From: Isoptericola halotolerans
Lineage (GTDB): Bacteria > Actinomycetota > Actinomycetes > Actinomycetales > Cellulomonadaceae
Reading direction: 5' to 3'
Assembly (NCBI RefSeq): GCF_003003075.1
Contig: NZ_PVTX01000003.1
Location: forward strand, 186,001-250,000
Length of the DNA stretch: 64,000 nucleotides
A model generated the notes under the pieces. That model did not search any database. It saw only the letters and a program-made list of their open reading frames with translations, and had not been told where the DNA came from. The position numbers and the translations under genes were made by a program. The number at the start of each line of letters is the position of its first letter. Position 1 is the stretch's first letter. Shown piece after piece: positions 45,761-54,971 of this stretch.

Positions 45761-45822
45761 TTCGGCACTTTGCGCTCCGTTCGGCAGCTTGAACTGCCGA
45801 ACGGAACCGAAACTGCCGAACG
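45759..45822. repeat. Nested CGTTCGGCA palindromes
   Basis: CGTTCGGCA occurs twice forward (45759, 45778) and twice inverted (45795-45803, 45814-45822). The inner pair is a perfect 11-base stem CCGTTCGGCAG/CTGCCGAACGG with loop CTTGAA; the outer pair encloses it. Confidence 0.75.
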
Positions 45823-45867
45823 CCGCATCTTTCGCACGCCATGCGCACGCCAGACAGGATGCACAGC

Positions 45868-46377
45868 ATGGATCACGACCCCGGCGCGGAGCTCGTCGCG
45901 CTGTACGACGACGGTCGTCCGGTCGGCGTCGCGCCACGCCACCGCGTGCGAGCCCGGAACCTCCCGCACGCGGCGACAGCCGTCGTCGTGCGGAACACGG
46001 CGGGCGACGTCTACGTGCACCGGCGCACCGACGGCAAGGACGTCTACCCCGGTCGCTACGACTTCTGCGCGGGCGGTGTGGTCCGCGCCGGGGAACTGCC
46101 CGCAGACTCCGCCGCACGCGAGGTCGCCGAGGAGCTCGGCGTCACCGAGGTTCCCTTGCTGTCGTTGGGCGAGTCGGACTACGCCGACGTCAGCGCCCGC
46201 TACCACGCCTTCCTGTTCACCTGCACCTACGACGGCACCATCACGTGGCAACCGGACGAGGTCGCCTGGGGAGCATGGGTCGCACCTCGCCGGCTCGCGA
46301 CCATGATCGACGAGCTCGACTTCGTCCCCGACTCGGTCGCACTGCTGCATCGCTGGCTCGACGCCCTGCGCGCGTAG
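45868..46377 (+). CDS. NUDIX hydrolase in a repeat-bracketed cassette
   Basis: 169-residue protein with the NUDIX box GGVVRAGELPADSAAREVAE followed by ELG (about residues 69-91). The WVAPRRL region and the preceding YDFCAGG are as in YfcD/isopentenyl-isomerase-like NUDIX proteins. ATG 45868 is preceded by AGGA at 8 bases; ATG 45841 and 45859 are also in frame. It is the only gene between the two 32-base repeats. Substrate unknown. Confidence 0.85.
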   Translation: MDHDPGAELVALYDDGRPVGVAPRHRVRARNLPHAATAVVVRNTAGDVYVHRRTDGKDVYPGRYDFCAGGVVRAGELPADSAAREVAEELGVTEVPLLSLGESDYADVSARYHAFLFTCTYDGTITWQPDEVAWGAWVAPRRLATMIDELDFVPDSVALLHRWLDALRA

Positions 46378-46410
46378 CCCCTGGTGCCCGCACGCTGCCG
46401 AGCCGCGGGA

Positions 46411-47016
46411 TCAGACCCAGCCCTTGGCGCGCGCCACCCGGACCGCCTCGTGCCGATTGGTCACTCCGAGCTTCGCCACGGCGGAGGACAGGTAGTTGCG
46501 CACGGTGCCGGGCGCGAGCGCGGCGCGGTCGGCGATCTCCTCCACCGGTGCGCCGTCGGCAGCCAGCTCCAGCACGTCCGCCTCGCGCGCCGTGAGCGGC
46601 GAGTCGCCCGCGGCGATGGCGTCCGCCGCCAGCTCCGGGTCGACGTACCGTCCGCCGGACGCGACCTGCCGGATCGCGGCGGCCAGCACCGTGGCCGACA
46701 CGGTCTTGGGCAGGAACCCGCGCACCCCGGCCCCGAGCGCCTTCTTGAGGTGCCCGGGTCGCCCGTGCCCCGTGACGATGACGATGCCGCAGTCCGGCAC
46801 CTCCGTCCGGACGGCCTCGGCCACCTCGATCCCGTCGGCGCCCGGCATCTGCAGGTCGAGCACCGCGACGTCCGGCCGGAGGTGCCGCACGACGGCGACG
46901 GCCTCGGTCCCGGAACCCGCCACGGCGATCACGTCCAGGTCGTCCTCCAGGTCCAGGAGCTGGGCGACGGCGTCGCGGATGAGAGTCTCGTCGTCGGCGA
47001 GGACGATGCGGATCAT
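46411..47016 (-). CDS. NarL/LuxR-family response regulator
   Basis: 201-residue regulator. The receiver domain has the acidic pocket DDE (8-10), phospho-acceptor D54 in LDLQMPG and K103-type lysine in FLPKTVS. The C-terminal LuxR HTH (SPLTAREADVLELAADG, then TVRNYLSSAVAKLGV) is complete. Its start overlaps the kinase stop (ATGA). The partner kinase and the ABC genes upstream form one operon, suggesting control of exporter expression. Confidence 0.93.
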   Translation of the reverse strand: MIRIVLADDETLIRDAVAQLLDLEDDLDVIAVAGSGTEAVAVVRHLRPDVAVLDLQMPGADGIEVAEAVRTEVPDCGIVIVTGHGRPGHLKKALGAGVRGFLPKTVSATVLAAAIRQVASGGRYVDPELAADAIAAGDSPLTAREADVLELAADGAPVEEIADRAALAPGTVRNYLSSAVAKLGVTNRHEAVRVARAKGWV

Positions 47017-48296
47017 GCGGCAGCTCCGGGAGCGTTCGGGACGCGCGCCACCACGGTGAACCGATCACCGTGGGCCGTCACGTCGAGGGTGCCGCCCGCG
47101 GCGGCCAGTCGTTCGCGCAGGCCGGCCAGCCCGGTCCCGCCGGGCGCACGGGGCTCACCGAGTCCCGCGGCGTCGGACCCGCCGGACACGACGCCGTCGT
47201 TGACGATGCGCAGCTCGGTCGTCGCGCCGTCGTCGTCGAGCTCCAGCCGGCACTCGGTCGCCCGCGAGTGCCGCACCACGTTGGTCACGGCCTCGCGCAC
47301 CACCCAGGCCAGGGCCTCCTGCTGCGGCGTGCCCAGCGGCGGCACCGCACCGATGACGCGGACCGCGATCCCGGCGGCCCGCAGCACGGACCGCGCCCCG
47401 GCCAGCTCGGTGGCCAGGTCGGTCGAGCGATACCCGGCGACGACGCCGCGCACCTCGCGCAGCGACTCCTGCGCGAGGGTGCGGACCTCGTCCATCTCCT
47501 CGGCGGCACGGGGGTCGCCGCGCCGGGCCAGCGCGGCGGACAGGTCGCTCTTGACCGCCACGGCGGACAGCGCGCGCCCGACGACGTCGTGCATGTCGCG
47601 GGAGATCCGCAGCCGTTCCTCCGCGACGGCGAGCCGGCCGGCCACCTCGCGCGACGCCTCGAGCTCGCGCACCACCTCGACGATCCACATCGAGATGCGT
47701 ACGGTTCCCGTCCAGAACAGCACCAGGGCGTAGAGGAACACGGCACCCACGACCGCGCCGCCGCTGAACGACCCGTCGAGGACCCAGGTGACCAGGACGA
47801 CCACCGGCACCCACAGCGCGACCACGGCCAGCGTCCGCATCGCGAACCCGGTCGCCAACGCTCCGCAGGTCGCGGCGCCGCAGACCGCGATCGTCAGGGC
47901 CCGCGCGTCGCGGCCCAAGGCGTCGTCCGGCGCCCCGGGCAGCACCACCAGCGCGAGGACGACGACGGCTGCGGTCGCGACGAGCAGGGCGATCACGACC
48001 GGGTGCAGCCTGCCGCCGGCGACCAGCGGCCGGTCGAAGCCGACGTGCACCGTCGCGAACGCCGTCCCGATGTGGACCAGGGCGGCGACGGCGAGCGCTC
48101 CGAGCGCGACGGCGGACGGCAGCGGGTCGTGCTCCGCCAGCGCGACGACCGCGTACAGGTAGAAGAACCCCTCCAGCGGCACGAACAGGTACAGGCTGAT
48201 CCGCGTGTAGATCTCCACGCCCCGGGCACCACCGGCCAGCGAGGCGGCCGGCCGGTGCGACGCCGTGCGAGGTGCGGTGGTGGGCTCGGAGGTCAC
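47013..48296 (-). CDS. Sensor histidine kinase (HisKA_3 type)
   Basis: 427-residue membrane kinase with about six N-terminal transmembrane segments and hardly any external loop, as in intramembrane-sensing LiaS/DesK-like kinases. The phosphorylated histidine is H236 in RDMHDVVG, with the HATPase N-box VVREAVTNVVRHS and a G-rich G-box GGTGLAGLRERL. GTG 48296 is chosen because a longer frame would overlap the permease end. Signals from membrane or antibiotic stress are plausible. Confidence 0.9.
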   Translation of the reverse strand: MTSEPTTAPRTASHRPAASLAGGARGVEIYTRISLYLFVPLEGFFYLYAVVALAEHDPLPSAVALGALAVAALVHIGTAFATVHVGFDRPLVAGGRLHPVVIALLVATAAVVVLALVVLPGAPDDALGRDARALTIAVCGAATCGALATGFAMRTLAVVALWVPVVVLVTWVLDGSFSGGAVVGAVFLYALVLFWTGTVRISMWIVEVVRELEASREVAGRLAVAEERLRISRDMHDVVGRALSAVAVKSDLSAALARRGDPRAAEEMDEVRTLAQESLREVRGVVAGYRSTDLATELAGARSVLRAAGIAVRVIGAVPPLGTPQQEALAWVVREAVTNVVRHSRATECRLELDDDGATTELRIVNDGVVSGGSDAAGLGEPRAPGGTGLAGLRERLAAAGGTLDVTAHGDRFTVVARVPNAPGAAA

Positions 48297-48331
48297 GTCG
48301 TCAGCCTGCCACGTCTCGGGTGCCGCGGGGG

Positions 48332-49171
48332 TCAACGTCGCGGCGCCCAACGCATCCCGCGCCGTGCGGCCAGGATCCCGAGGGCCGTCCACCCGACGAG
48401 CACCGCCGTCGGCAGGGCTGCCGCGCCGAACGTCTCGACGAACGACAGCGTCCGCCCGGCGGCGTCGGTCCCGTTCAGTCCGAGCAGGACGAGCTCGGAG
48501 ACGGGGTGCAGCGGCGTGAACCGCGCGACGGTGCTGAGCGGGCCGACGTCCGGGGTCGGGAACATCCCGGCGAAGGGCAGCACGAGGACGATGACCGGCA
48601 GCGTCGTGAGCTGGACCGACTCCACCGTCCGGGAGAATCCGGCGGTCGCGGCGGCGAGCGCCCCGAGCACCGCCGCCCCGCCCAGCACGGCGACGAGCAG
48701 CAGCACCGGGTTGGTCATGCCCGGCGGCCCGATCACCACGGCCACCGCCGCGTACCCGAGCACGAGCTGGGCGAGGGTGACGACGACGGCGGGCAGCGCG
48801 GGTGCGAGCAGCGCCTCGACGCGGGTGGTCGAGCCGGTGAGGAGCCGCTGGAGCACCCGGTCCTCCCGGCGCGCCACGTACGCGGTGGTGAGGTTGTAGT
48901 AGACGACGAAGATCAGCGCGACGACGAGCAGCATGACGAGCACCGCCGCCGCGACGTCGGCACCGGAGGCCCCGTCGCCGCCCACCCCGCCGAGCAGGCC
49001 GAACAGGCCGACGAACCCCACGGGGAGCAGCAGCGCGTTGGTGAGGGCCGCACGGTTGCGGACCAGGAGCAGGGTCTCGGCACGCGCGAGGGCCAGCAGC
49101 CGTCGGGTGCGCGACGCCGTGGGTCGGGCGGTCCGGCCGCCCGCGGTCAGGGTGGTGCTGGTGGTGGTCAT
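48332..49171 (-). CDS. ABC-2 type permease
   Basis: 279-residue membrane protein with about six transmembrane segments and the mid-protein YVARREDRVLQRLLTG motif of drug/lantibiotic-type ABC-2 permeases. The start overlaps the ATPase stop as ATGA. Ends 36 bases before the histidine kinase. Confidence 0.88.
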   Translation of the reverse strand: MTTTSTTLTAGGRTARPTASRTRRLLALARAETLLLVRNRAALTNALLLPVGFVGLFGLLGGVGGDGASGADVAAAVLVMLLVVALIFVVYYNLTTAYVARREDRVLQRLLTGSTTRVEALLAPALPAVVVTLAQLVLGYAAVAVVIGPPGMTNPVLLLVAVLGGAAVLGALAAATAGFSRTVESVQLTTLPVIVLVLPFAGMFPTPDVGPLSTVARFTPLHPVSELVLLGLNGTDAAGRTLSFVETFGAAALPTAVLVGWTALGILAARRGMRWAPRR

Positions 49172-50118
49172 GCCGCGACCTCCTCGTCGACGTCGGCGCT
49201 CTGCGCCAGGGACAGGAAGGCCTGCTCGAGGGAGGCCGACCGCGCCTCGAGCTCCTCCAGCCGCAGGCCGCGCTCGCGGGCCCAGGCCAGCAGGACCTCC
49301 AAGTCCTCCTGCAGGCTGGTGGTCCGCAACCGAACCCGGCCCCGCTCGACGTCGGCGGCCACCAGACCCGGGAGCACCGGCAGGTCCGTCGTCGCGAGGG
49401 TCAGCGCGGCACCCGGGCCGTCGTGCGGGAGGAACTCGATCCGTGCCGGTTCGGCGGAGACGGCCTCGGCCACGGTGCCCTCGCGCACCACCCGACCGGC
49501 ACGCATGATCGCGACGCGGTCGGCGAGCTCCTCCGCCTCCTCGAGGTAGTGCGTGGTCAGCAGGACGGTGACACCGTCCTCCAGCAGCCCGCGCACGAGC
49601 CGCCACACCGCGCGACGGCTCTCGGGGTCCAGACCGGTGGTGGGCTCGTCGAGCACCAGCAGCTCCGGGCGGCCGAGGATGGCGAGCGCCAGGTCGAGAC
49701 GACGTCGTTCACCGCCGGAGAGGCTGCCCACCCGCACATCGGCGCGGGAGGTGAGCGCCAGGTCGTCGAGCACCTCCTCCACGGGGCGTGGGCGGGCAAG
49801 AGTGCCGGCCCACAGGCGCATCGTCTCGACGGTGGTCAGGTCGGAGGAGAAGCCGGCCTCCTGGAGCATCACACCCAGGCCGCCGACGATCCGCGCGCGC
49901 TCGCGGTACGGGTCGTGCCCGAGCACCCGGATCTCGCCGGCGTCGGCGGGGGCCAGACCCTCGACCAGCTCGACCAGCGACGTCTTGCCGGCGCCGTTGG
50001 TGCCGAGCAGGGCCAGCAGCTCGCCGCGCCGGACGTCGAGGTCGACGCCTCGCACGGCCTCGAACAGGCCGTACCGACGCCGGGCCCCGCGGACGGAGAC
50101 GATCGGTTCGTAGGTCAT
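49168..50118 (-). CDS. ABC transporter ATP-binding protein
   Basis: 316-residue ATPase. Walker A is GTNGAGKTS, signature LSGGERRRLD, Walker B LLVLDEPTTGLDP, H-loop TTHYLEEAE. First gene of the ATPase-permease-kinase-regulator operon. This order is typical of LnrLMN/YvfRSTU systems that export linear polyene or peptide antibiotics after sensing them. Confidence 0.92.
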   Translation of the reverse strand: MTYEPIVSVRGARRRYGLFEAVRGVDLDVRRGELLALLGTNGAGKTSLVELVEGLAPADAGEIRVLGHDPYRERARIVGGLGVMLQEAGFSSDLTTVETMRLWAGTLARPRPVEEVLDDLALTSRADVRVGSLSGGERRRLDLALAILGRPELLVLDEPTTGLDPESRRAVWRLVRGLLEDGVTVLLTTHYLEEAEELADRVAIMRAGRVVREGTVAEAVSAEPARIEFLPHDGPGAALTLATTDLPVLPGLVAADVERGRVRLRTTSLQEDLEVLLAWARERGLRLEELEARSASLEQAFLSLAQSADVDEEVAA

Positions 50119-50198
50119 GCCTCGAGCCTGCCGCCACCACGTCGCCGCAGGTAGTGCCCCGTCTCACCGGTGGCGATGAAGTTCCCACCGGACAGGCA

Positions 50199-50210
50199 TG
50201 ACATCTGTCA
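50199..50210. promoter_or_regulatory. Candidate response-regulator operator
   Basis: TGACATCTGTCA has 5-base perfect arms, flanked by GACAG so that a second overlapping dyad GACAG/CTGTC exists. It lies 80 bases before the ABC operon start. NarL/DesR-type regulators bind dyads of this size. Confidence 0.5.
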
Positions 50211-50251
50211 GGCGGGCACCTCGCCGCCCGGCACCGACGGCGCGGGCGGGC

Positions 50252-51805
50252 TCAGCGTGCGGCGCCGATCCCGGTGGCGCGGAGCAGCGCCGTCGGGCCG
50301 AACGACACGTTCTGGTCGACGGCCACCTCGACCCGGCGCCCCTCGCCGTCCCCGCCGAAGGTCAGGCGGACGTCGAGGGCGAACGGCGTGCCGCGACCCA
50401 GCAGGCGGCACGTCAGCTCGTCCGGGGCGGTCCAGGCGGCGGCGCCGGCGACGGGCAGGTCCTCCCCGTCGATCTCTGCCCTGCCGAGCACCCACCGGCC
50501 GACGCCGCAGCGCACCACGTGCTGCTCGGCGACGTCCTCGACGGTCCAGGACAGCACGATCTCGTCGCCGTCCCGGTCGACGGCGACGGTGCGCCACCGC
50601 AGGAACGACGCCGCATGGTCCGACGGCGATCCCGGCGCCGGACCGTCCGCCGCGGCCGGGGCTGCGTCGTCGGGCGGGCCGAGCGTGAACGTGGAGCCGC
50701 GCACGAAGTCCTCGAGCGGCACGTGCGACGTCCCGCGGGGCAGCGCGACGGTGCGGCCGCCCAGCGAGTACGGCGAGCCGTCGTCGTCGGGTCGCGAGTC
50801 GTCGGCCGGGGCGCCGTCCGAGGCGCTGCCGGCGGTCTCGCCCAAGCACTCGAGGACCGCCTCGAGCTCGGCGGCGGTCGCGGTCGTGCCGGACGTCAGC
50901 ACCGCCACGGCGTCGCGCTCGGGCCACACCACGCAGAACTGCCCGAACGCGCCGTCGGCACGGTACGCGCCACCGCGGCAGCGCCAGAACTGGTAGCCGT
51001 AGCCCTGCTCCCAGTCGGCGTTCTGGTCGGGGCCGTTGGGCACCTGGGCGGCTGTCATCTCGTCGACCCACGCGGCCGGGACGAGCTGTTCGCCGCGCCA
51101 GGTGCCCCGTTGCAGCAGCAGCTGGCCGAACACGGCGAGGTCCTCGGTGGTCAGCCGCAGGCCGTAGCCGCCGACGTCGATCCCCTGCGGGCACTGCTCC
51201 CAGGTGGCGCCCGCGATCCCCAGCGGGGCGAGCAGGCGCGGCGTGAGGTAGTCGAGCAGCCGCTCGCCGGTGAGCCGGTGCAGGATCGCCGAGAGGAGGT
51301 ACGTGGCCCCGGTGTTGTAGACGAAGCGCGTCCCCGGCTCGTGGGTCACCGGCGCGGCGAGGATCGCCTGCGCCCAGCTCGGCCCGGGGACGTGCAGGTT
51401 CGTCAGGGTGAAGTTCATCGTGTCGGTGCCGTGGCCGGACGTCATCGTCAGCAGGTCACGGACGGTCATGGCGGCCAGATTGTCGCCCGGGTCGGCGGGG
51501 GCGTCGTCGGGCAGCAGGTCGATCACGCGGTCGTCGGTGCGGAGCAGGCCCTCGTCGACGGCGAGGCCCACGGCGGTGGCCGTGAACGACTTGGACACCG
51601 AGAACATCGTGTGCGGCTCGTCGGGGGCGTAGGGGTGCCACCACTCCTCGGCGACGACGACGCCGTGGCGCAGCACCATGAGGCTGTGCACGTCACGGAT
51701 GCCGTCGAGCGTCTCGGCGAGCCGCGCCAGCGCGGCGCGGTCCACCCCCTGCGACTCGGGGGTGGCGCGGGGCAGTCGGGCTGTGGTCGGTGTCGTCGTC
51801 GGCAC
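50252..51805 (-). CDS. Beta-lactamase-fold serine hydrolase
   Basis: 517-residue protein. The first 310 residues are a class C beta-lactamase-like domain with SVSK (69-72) and YNTG. The remaining 180 residues form a beta-rich domain of a type seen in other actinobacterial serine hydrolases, with no motif I can name. No signal peptide, so cytoplasmic esterase or peptidase activity is likely. GTG 51805 was chosen because upstream frame codes nothing recognisable; CACACT 6 bases before it could be a weak leaderless -10. Confidence 0.85.
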   Translation of the reverse strand: MPTTTPTTARLPRATPESQGVDRAALARLAETLDGIRDVHSLMVLRHGVVVAEEWWHPYAPDEPHTMFSVSKSFTATAVGLAVDEGLLRTDDRVIDLLPDDAPADPGDNLAAMTVRDLLTMTSGHGTDTMNFTLTNLHVPGPSWAQAILAAPVTHEPGTRFVYNTGATYLLSAILHRLTGERLLDYLTPRLLAPLGIAGATWEQCPQGIDVGGYGLRLTTEDLAVFGQLLLQRGTWRGEQLVPAAWVDEMTAAQVPNGPDQNADWEQGYGYQFWRCRGGAYRADGAFGQFCVVWPERDAVAVLTSGTTATAAELEAVLECLGETAGSASDGAPADDSRPDDDGSPYSLGGRTVALPRGTSHVPLEDFVRGSTFTLGPPDDAAPAAADGPAPGSPSDHAASFLRWRTVAVDRDGDEIVLSWTVEDVAEQHVVRCGVGRWVLGRAEIDGEDLPVAGAAAWTAPDELTCRLLGRGTPFALDVRLTFGGDGEGRRVEVAVDQNVSFGPTALLRATGIGAAR

Positions 51806-51837
51806 GGGCCCAGTGTGCCGCACGGCTGCGGCGAGCG

Positions 51838-52233
51838 TCAGGTGCGGGCGTGCGCGAGCAGGTCGACCGAGAGCGCCGCGACCGGGTGCGTGGTGACGGG
51901 GTCGGCGGGGTCCACCCAGACGAGCTCGGCCAGCTCGGCGCGAGGCTCGGGCTCGAACCCGGCCGGGAGCTCGACGGCGAACGCGTCGGCGACCACGACG
52001 TGGTCCGGCTCGTTCGCGGCCGACGCGCTGAAGCTGCCCAGCGGGACGGCGGCGTCCGGGTCGACGACGAGGCCGATCTCCTCGGCGCACTCGCGCACGA
52101 GCGCCTGCACCGGCGACTCACCGGGCTCCGGTTTGCCGCCCACCTGCATGAAGGCGCTGGTGCCCCGCTTGCGGACCAGCAGGAACCGGCCGTCGCGCAC
52201 GATCACCGCGGCCACGACGTGGATGGTCCTCAC
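51838..52233 (-). CDS. NUDIX hydrolase (MutT-like)
   Basis: 131-residue NUDIX protein. The box is GGKPEPGESPVQALVRECAE followed by EIG, complete with all metal ligands. The GTG start overlaps the dnaX stop (GTGA), so it is co-translated with the clamp-loader subunit. A house-cleaning role for oxidised nucleotides would fit that neighbourhood but is inference. Confidence 0.9.
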   Translation of the reverse strand: MRTIHVVAAVIVRDGRFLLVRKRGTSAFMQVGGKPEPGESPVQALVRECAEEIGLVVDPDAAVPLGSFSASAANEPDHVVVADAFAVELPAGFEPEPRAELAELVWVDPADPVTTHPVAALSVDLLAHART

Positions 52234-54887
52234 GGCTGGTCCGCGACCTCCTCCAGGATCGTGCCGTCGAGGGCCTTCACGACGAGCGGCACCCCGACCA
52301 GCCCCGTCGCCGCGATGTCGGGGTCGTCGTCGGAGGCGTCGTCGTACCCGCTCGCCGCGGACGGCGGCGGGGCGGTCTGCTCCCGCGCCCGGGAGGCTGC
52401 CGCGGCCTGCTCGGCCGCCTGGCGCGGCGTCTGCGCGGGGGCCGACGGCGGCACGTCGGGGCGCTGCGGCGCCACGGTGGGAGATGCCCCGGCGGCCGGG
52501 GGCGGCGTGGCGGCCGACGCACCGTCCGAGGGCGACGCCGACGACCCGGCGAGCCAGGCGGCGTCGGCGGCGTCGGCCGCTGACTGCACGCTCTGGGCCG
52601 ACTGGGCCGACTGAGGTTCGTCGGCCGCCAGCTCCCGGCGAGGTGGGTCGTCCACGCGTTCGGCGACGGACACCCCGCCGCGCGGGGAGCCGGCCGGCGC
52701 GACGGCGGCTCCTCGGGAGCCGCCGTCCTGTTCCTCGTCGGACGCGCTCGGCCGCGGCGGGGTCGGCGGCTGGGCAGGTCCGGGCGCGCCGACGGTGGTC
52801 TCGAGGCGGACCTGCACCCCGAGGGTCTGGAACACGGCGTCGACCACCGCATCGACGTGGCGCGGCTGGGCCGAGAACGTGCGCGCCATGCCCTCGGCGT
52901 CGAAGGCGATCCGGAGCACGCCCCCGGACAGCGAGGCCACCTGCGCGTTGGGGCCCACCAGGGCGCGGGTGACCGGGCTGGACAGGTTCGCGACCACCTC
53001 GTCCCACCGACGGCGGACGAGCTCGGCCGTCACCTCGGGCGTACCCGGGGACGGCTCCGCCGCCGCTGCGGGGGTGTGCACCGCCGCGGTGTCGGGCTCC
53101 GGCTCGGCCGCGGGCGTGGCCGGCGGCTCGTCCTGCGGCGCAGGCGCTGGCGCCGGCACGTCGGCAACCGGCACGGCGGACGGCTCCGCGACCGGCTCGG
53201 CGGCCGACCCAGCGACCGCCTCGTCGGCTGGGGGCTCGTCGGCGACGGGCTCGGCCGCCCGCTCGTCGACATCCGGTGCCGAAGGTTCGCCCACCGGGCC
53301 TCCCTCGGCGGCGGCGTCCTCGGCCGGCGGGTCGGCGGCGACATCCTCGGCCGGCGCCTCGCCGGCCGATGCGGACGCTGCGTCGTCGGCCTCCGGTGCG
53401 GGGGCAGCCTCCGGTGCCGGTACCGACTCCGGTGCTGGTACCGACTCCGGTGCCGGTGCGGGCTCGGCCGGCGCCGCCGGAGCAGCCGAAGCAGCAGGCG
53501 CCGCCGAGGCGGCCGACCCGGTGTCCCGGGCCACGGGTCGCCGGCTCTGCTGCAGCGCAGCACGCGCGGCCGCCGCGCCGGACAGGCCCGCCGTGGCGAC
53601 GCCCTGCGCAGCACCGGCGGACGCCCCCGCCGGCTCTGGCTCCGCGCCGGACATACCTGCCGTGCCGACGTCCTGCCCGGCACCGGCGGCGACGGGGACG
53701 CCCGTGGGCGCGGCGACGATCGCTCCCCGCTCCAGGCGGTCGATGCGCGCGGCGAGGCCGTCGGCACCGTCGTCGGCGCCGGGCAGCAGCAGCCGGGCGC
53801 AGAGCAGCTCGAGGTGCAGGCGCGGCGAGGTGGCACCGGTCATCTCGGTGAGGGCGGAGTTGACCAGGTCGGCCGCGCGCGAGAGCTCGGCCAGGCCGAG
53901 GTGCGACGCCTGCTCGGTCATCCGCTCGAGCTGGTCGGAGGGCAGGTCCCGCAGCACGGCGCCGGCCGCGTCGCCCGAGACGGCGATCACGACCAGGTCC
54001 CGCAGCCGCTCCAGGACGTCCTCGACGAACCGGCGCGGCTCGTGCCCCGTCGCGATGATCTGGTCGACCACGCGGAAGATCGAGGCGCCGTCGCGCGCCG
54101 CGAGCGCGTCCACGACGTCGTCCAGCAGGGTCGCGTGCGTGAAGCCGAGCAGCCCGACGGCCGTGTCGTACTCGACCGAACCACCGGTCGCGCCGGCGAT
54201 GAGCTGGTCCATGACAGACAGCGAGTCGCGCACGGACCCCCCGCCCGCACGGGTCACCAGCGGCACCACCCCCGCGCCGATCTGGACGCCCTCGGCGGCG
54301 CACAGCTGGTCCAGGTACGGGCCCAGGACGTCCGGCGGCACGAGCCGGAACGGGTAGTGGTGGGTGCGCGAGCGGATGGTGCCGATCACCTTGTCGGGCT
54401 CCGTCGTCGCGAACACGAACTTGATGTGCGGCGGGGGCTCCTCGACGATCTTCAGCAGCGCGTTGAAGCCCTGCTGGGTGACCATGTGGGCCTCGTCGAG
54501 GATGAAGATCTTGTACCGGTCGCGCGCGGGGGCGAACGTCGCCCGCTCGCGCAGGTCGCGGGCGTCGTCCACGCCGTTGTGCGACGCCGCGTCGATCTCG
54601 ACGACGTCGAGGGAGCCCGAGCCGCCGCGGGCCAGCTCCACGCACGAGGGGCACTCCCCGCAGGGGGTGTCGAGCGGCTTCTCGGGGGTGTTGCGCGCGC
54701 AGTTGAGCGTGCGCGCGAGGATGCGTGCCGACGTCGTCTTGCCGCAGCCGCGAGGCCCGGAGAAGAGGTAGGCGTGGTTGACGCGCCCGCTGCGCAGCGC
54801 CTGCATGAGCGGCGCGGTGACGTGCTCCTGGCCGATCACCTCGGCGAAGGTCTCGGGCCGGTAGCGGCGGTACAGAGCGGTGGACAC
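52230..54887 (-). CDS. dnaX: DNA polymerase III subunit gamma/tau
   Basis: 885-residue clamp-loader ATPase. Walker A is GPRGCGKT (44-51). The zinc module has C63, C76, C79 and C82. Walker B/DEAH is at 131-134 and the AAA+ lid ends near 365. After about residue 385 comes an Ala/Pro/Glu-rich low-complexity linker of some 250 residues, then a folded tau-type C-terminal part (about 640-740) and another low-complexity tail. GTG 54887 gives the standard N-terminus MSTALYRRYRPETF. No obvious slippery site for gamma production was noticed. Confidence 0.95.
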   Translation of the reverse strand: MSTALYRRYRPETFAEVIGQEHVTAPLMQALRSGRVNHAYLFSGPRGCGKTTSARILARTLNCARNTPEKPLDTPCGECPSCVELARGGSGSLDVVEIDAASHNGVDDARDLRERATFAPARDRYKIFILDEAHMVTQQGFNALLKIVEEPPPHIKFVFATTEPDKVIGTIRSRTHHYPFRLVPPDVLGPYLDQLCAAEGVQIGAGVVPLVTRAGGGSVRDSLSVMDQLIAGATGGSVEYDTAVGLLGFTHATLLDDVVDALAARDGASIFRVVDQIIATGHEPRRFVEDVLERLRDLVVIAVSGDAAGAVLRDLPSDQLERMTEQASHLGLAELSRAADLVNSALTEMTGATSPRLHLELLCARLLLPGADDGADGLAARIDRLERGAIVAAPTGVPVAAGAGQDVGTAGMSGAEPEPAGASAGAAQGVATAGLSGAAAARAALQQSRRPVARDTGSAASAAPAASAAPAAPAEPAPAPESVPAPESVPAPEAAPAPEADDAASASAGEAPAEDVAADPPAEDAAAEGGPVGEPSAPDVDERAAEPVADEPPADEAVAGSAAEPVAEPSAVPVADVPAPAPAPQDEPPATPAAEPEPDTAAVHTPAAAAEPSPGTPEVTAELVRRRWDEVVANLSSPVTRALVGPNAQVASLSGGVLRIAFDAEGMARTFSAQPRHVDAVVDAVFQTLGVQVRLETTVGAPGPAQPPTPPRPSASDEEQDGGSRGAAVAPAGSPRGGVSVAERVDDPPRRELAADEPQSAQSAQSVQSAADAADAAWLAGSSASPSDGASAATPPPAAGASPTVAPQRPDVPPSAPAQTPRQAAEQAAAASRAREQTAPPPSAASGYDDASDDDPDIAATGLVGVPLVVKALDGTILEEVADQP

Positions 54888-54952
54888 GCACGCAACGATA
54901 GACGCCGGGGCCGACACGGACACCTCCCGGCCTCCCGCCGCTCGCCACCACG

Positions 54953-54971
54953 AATGTTAGTGACTAACATT
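54953..54971. promoter_or_regulatory. TetR operator overlapping a leaderless promoter
   Basis: AATGTTAGTGACTAACATT is a perfect 9-base dyad around one G. Its right arm contains TAACAT (54965-54970), a -10 whose end is 6 bases before the GTG of the TetR gene. Repressor binding would block transcription, so the operon is probably autorepressed. Confidence 0.85.

Noticed and set aside
51838-54951. 1037-codon minus-strand frame covering dnaX and the NUDIX gene
   Set aside because: Only its last 131 codons (from GTG 52233) are the NUDIX gene; the rest is dnaX in the wrong frame.
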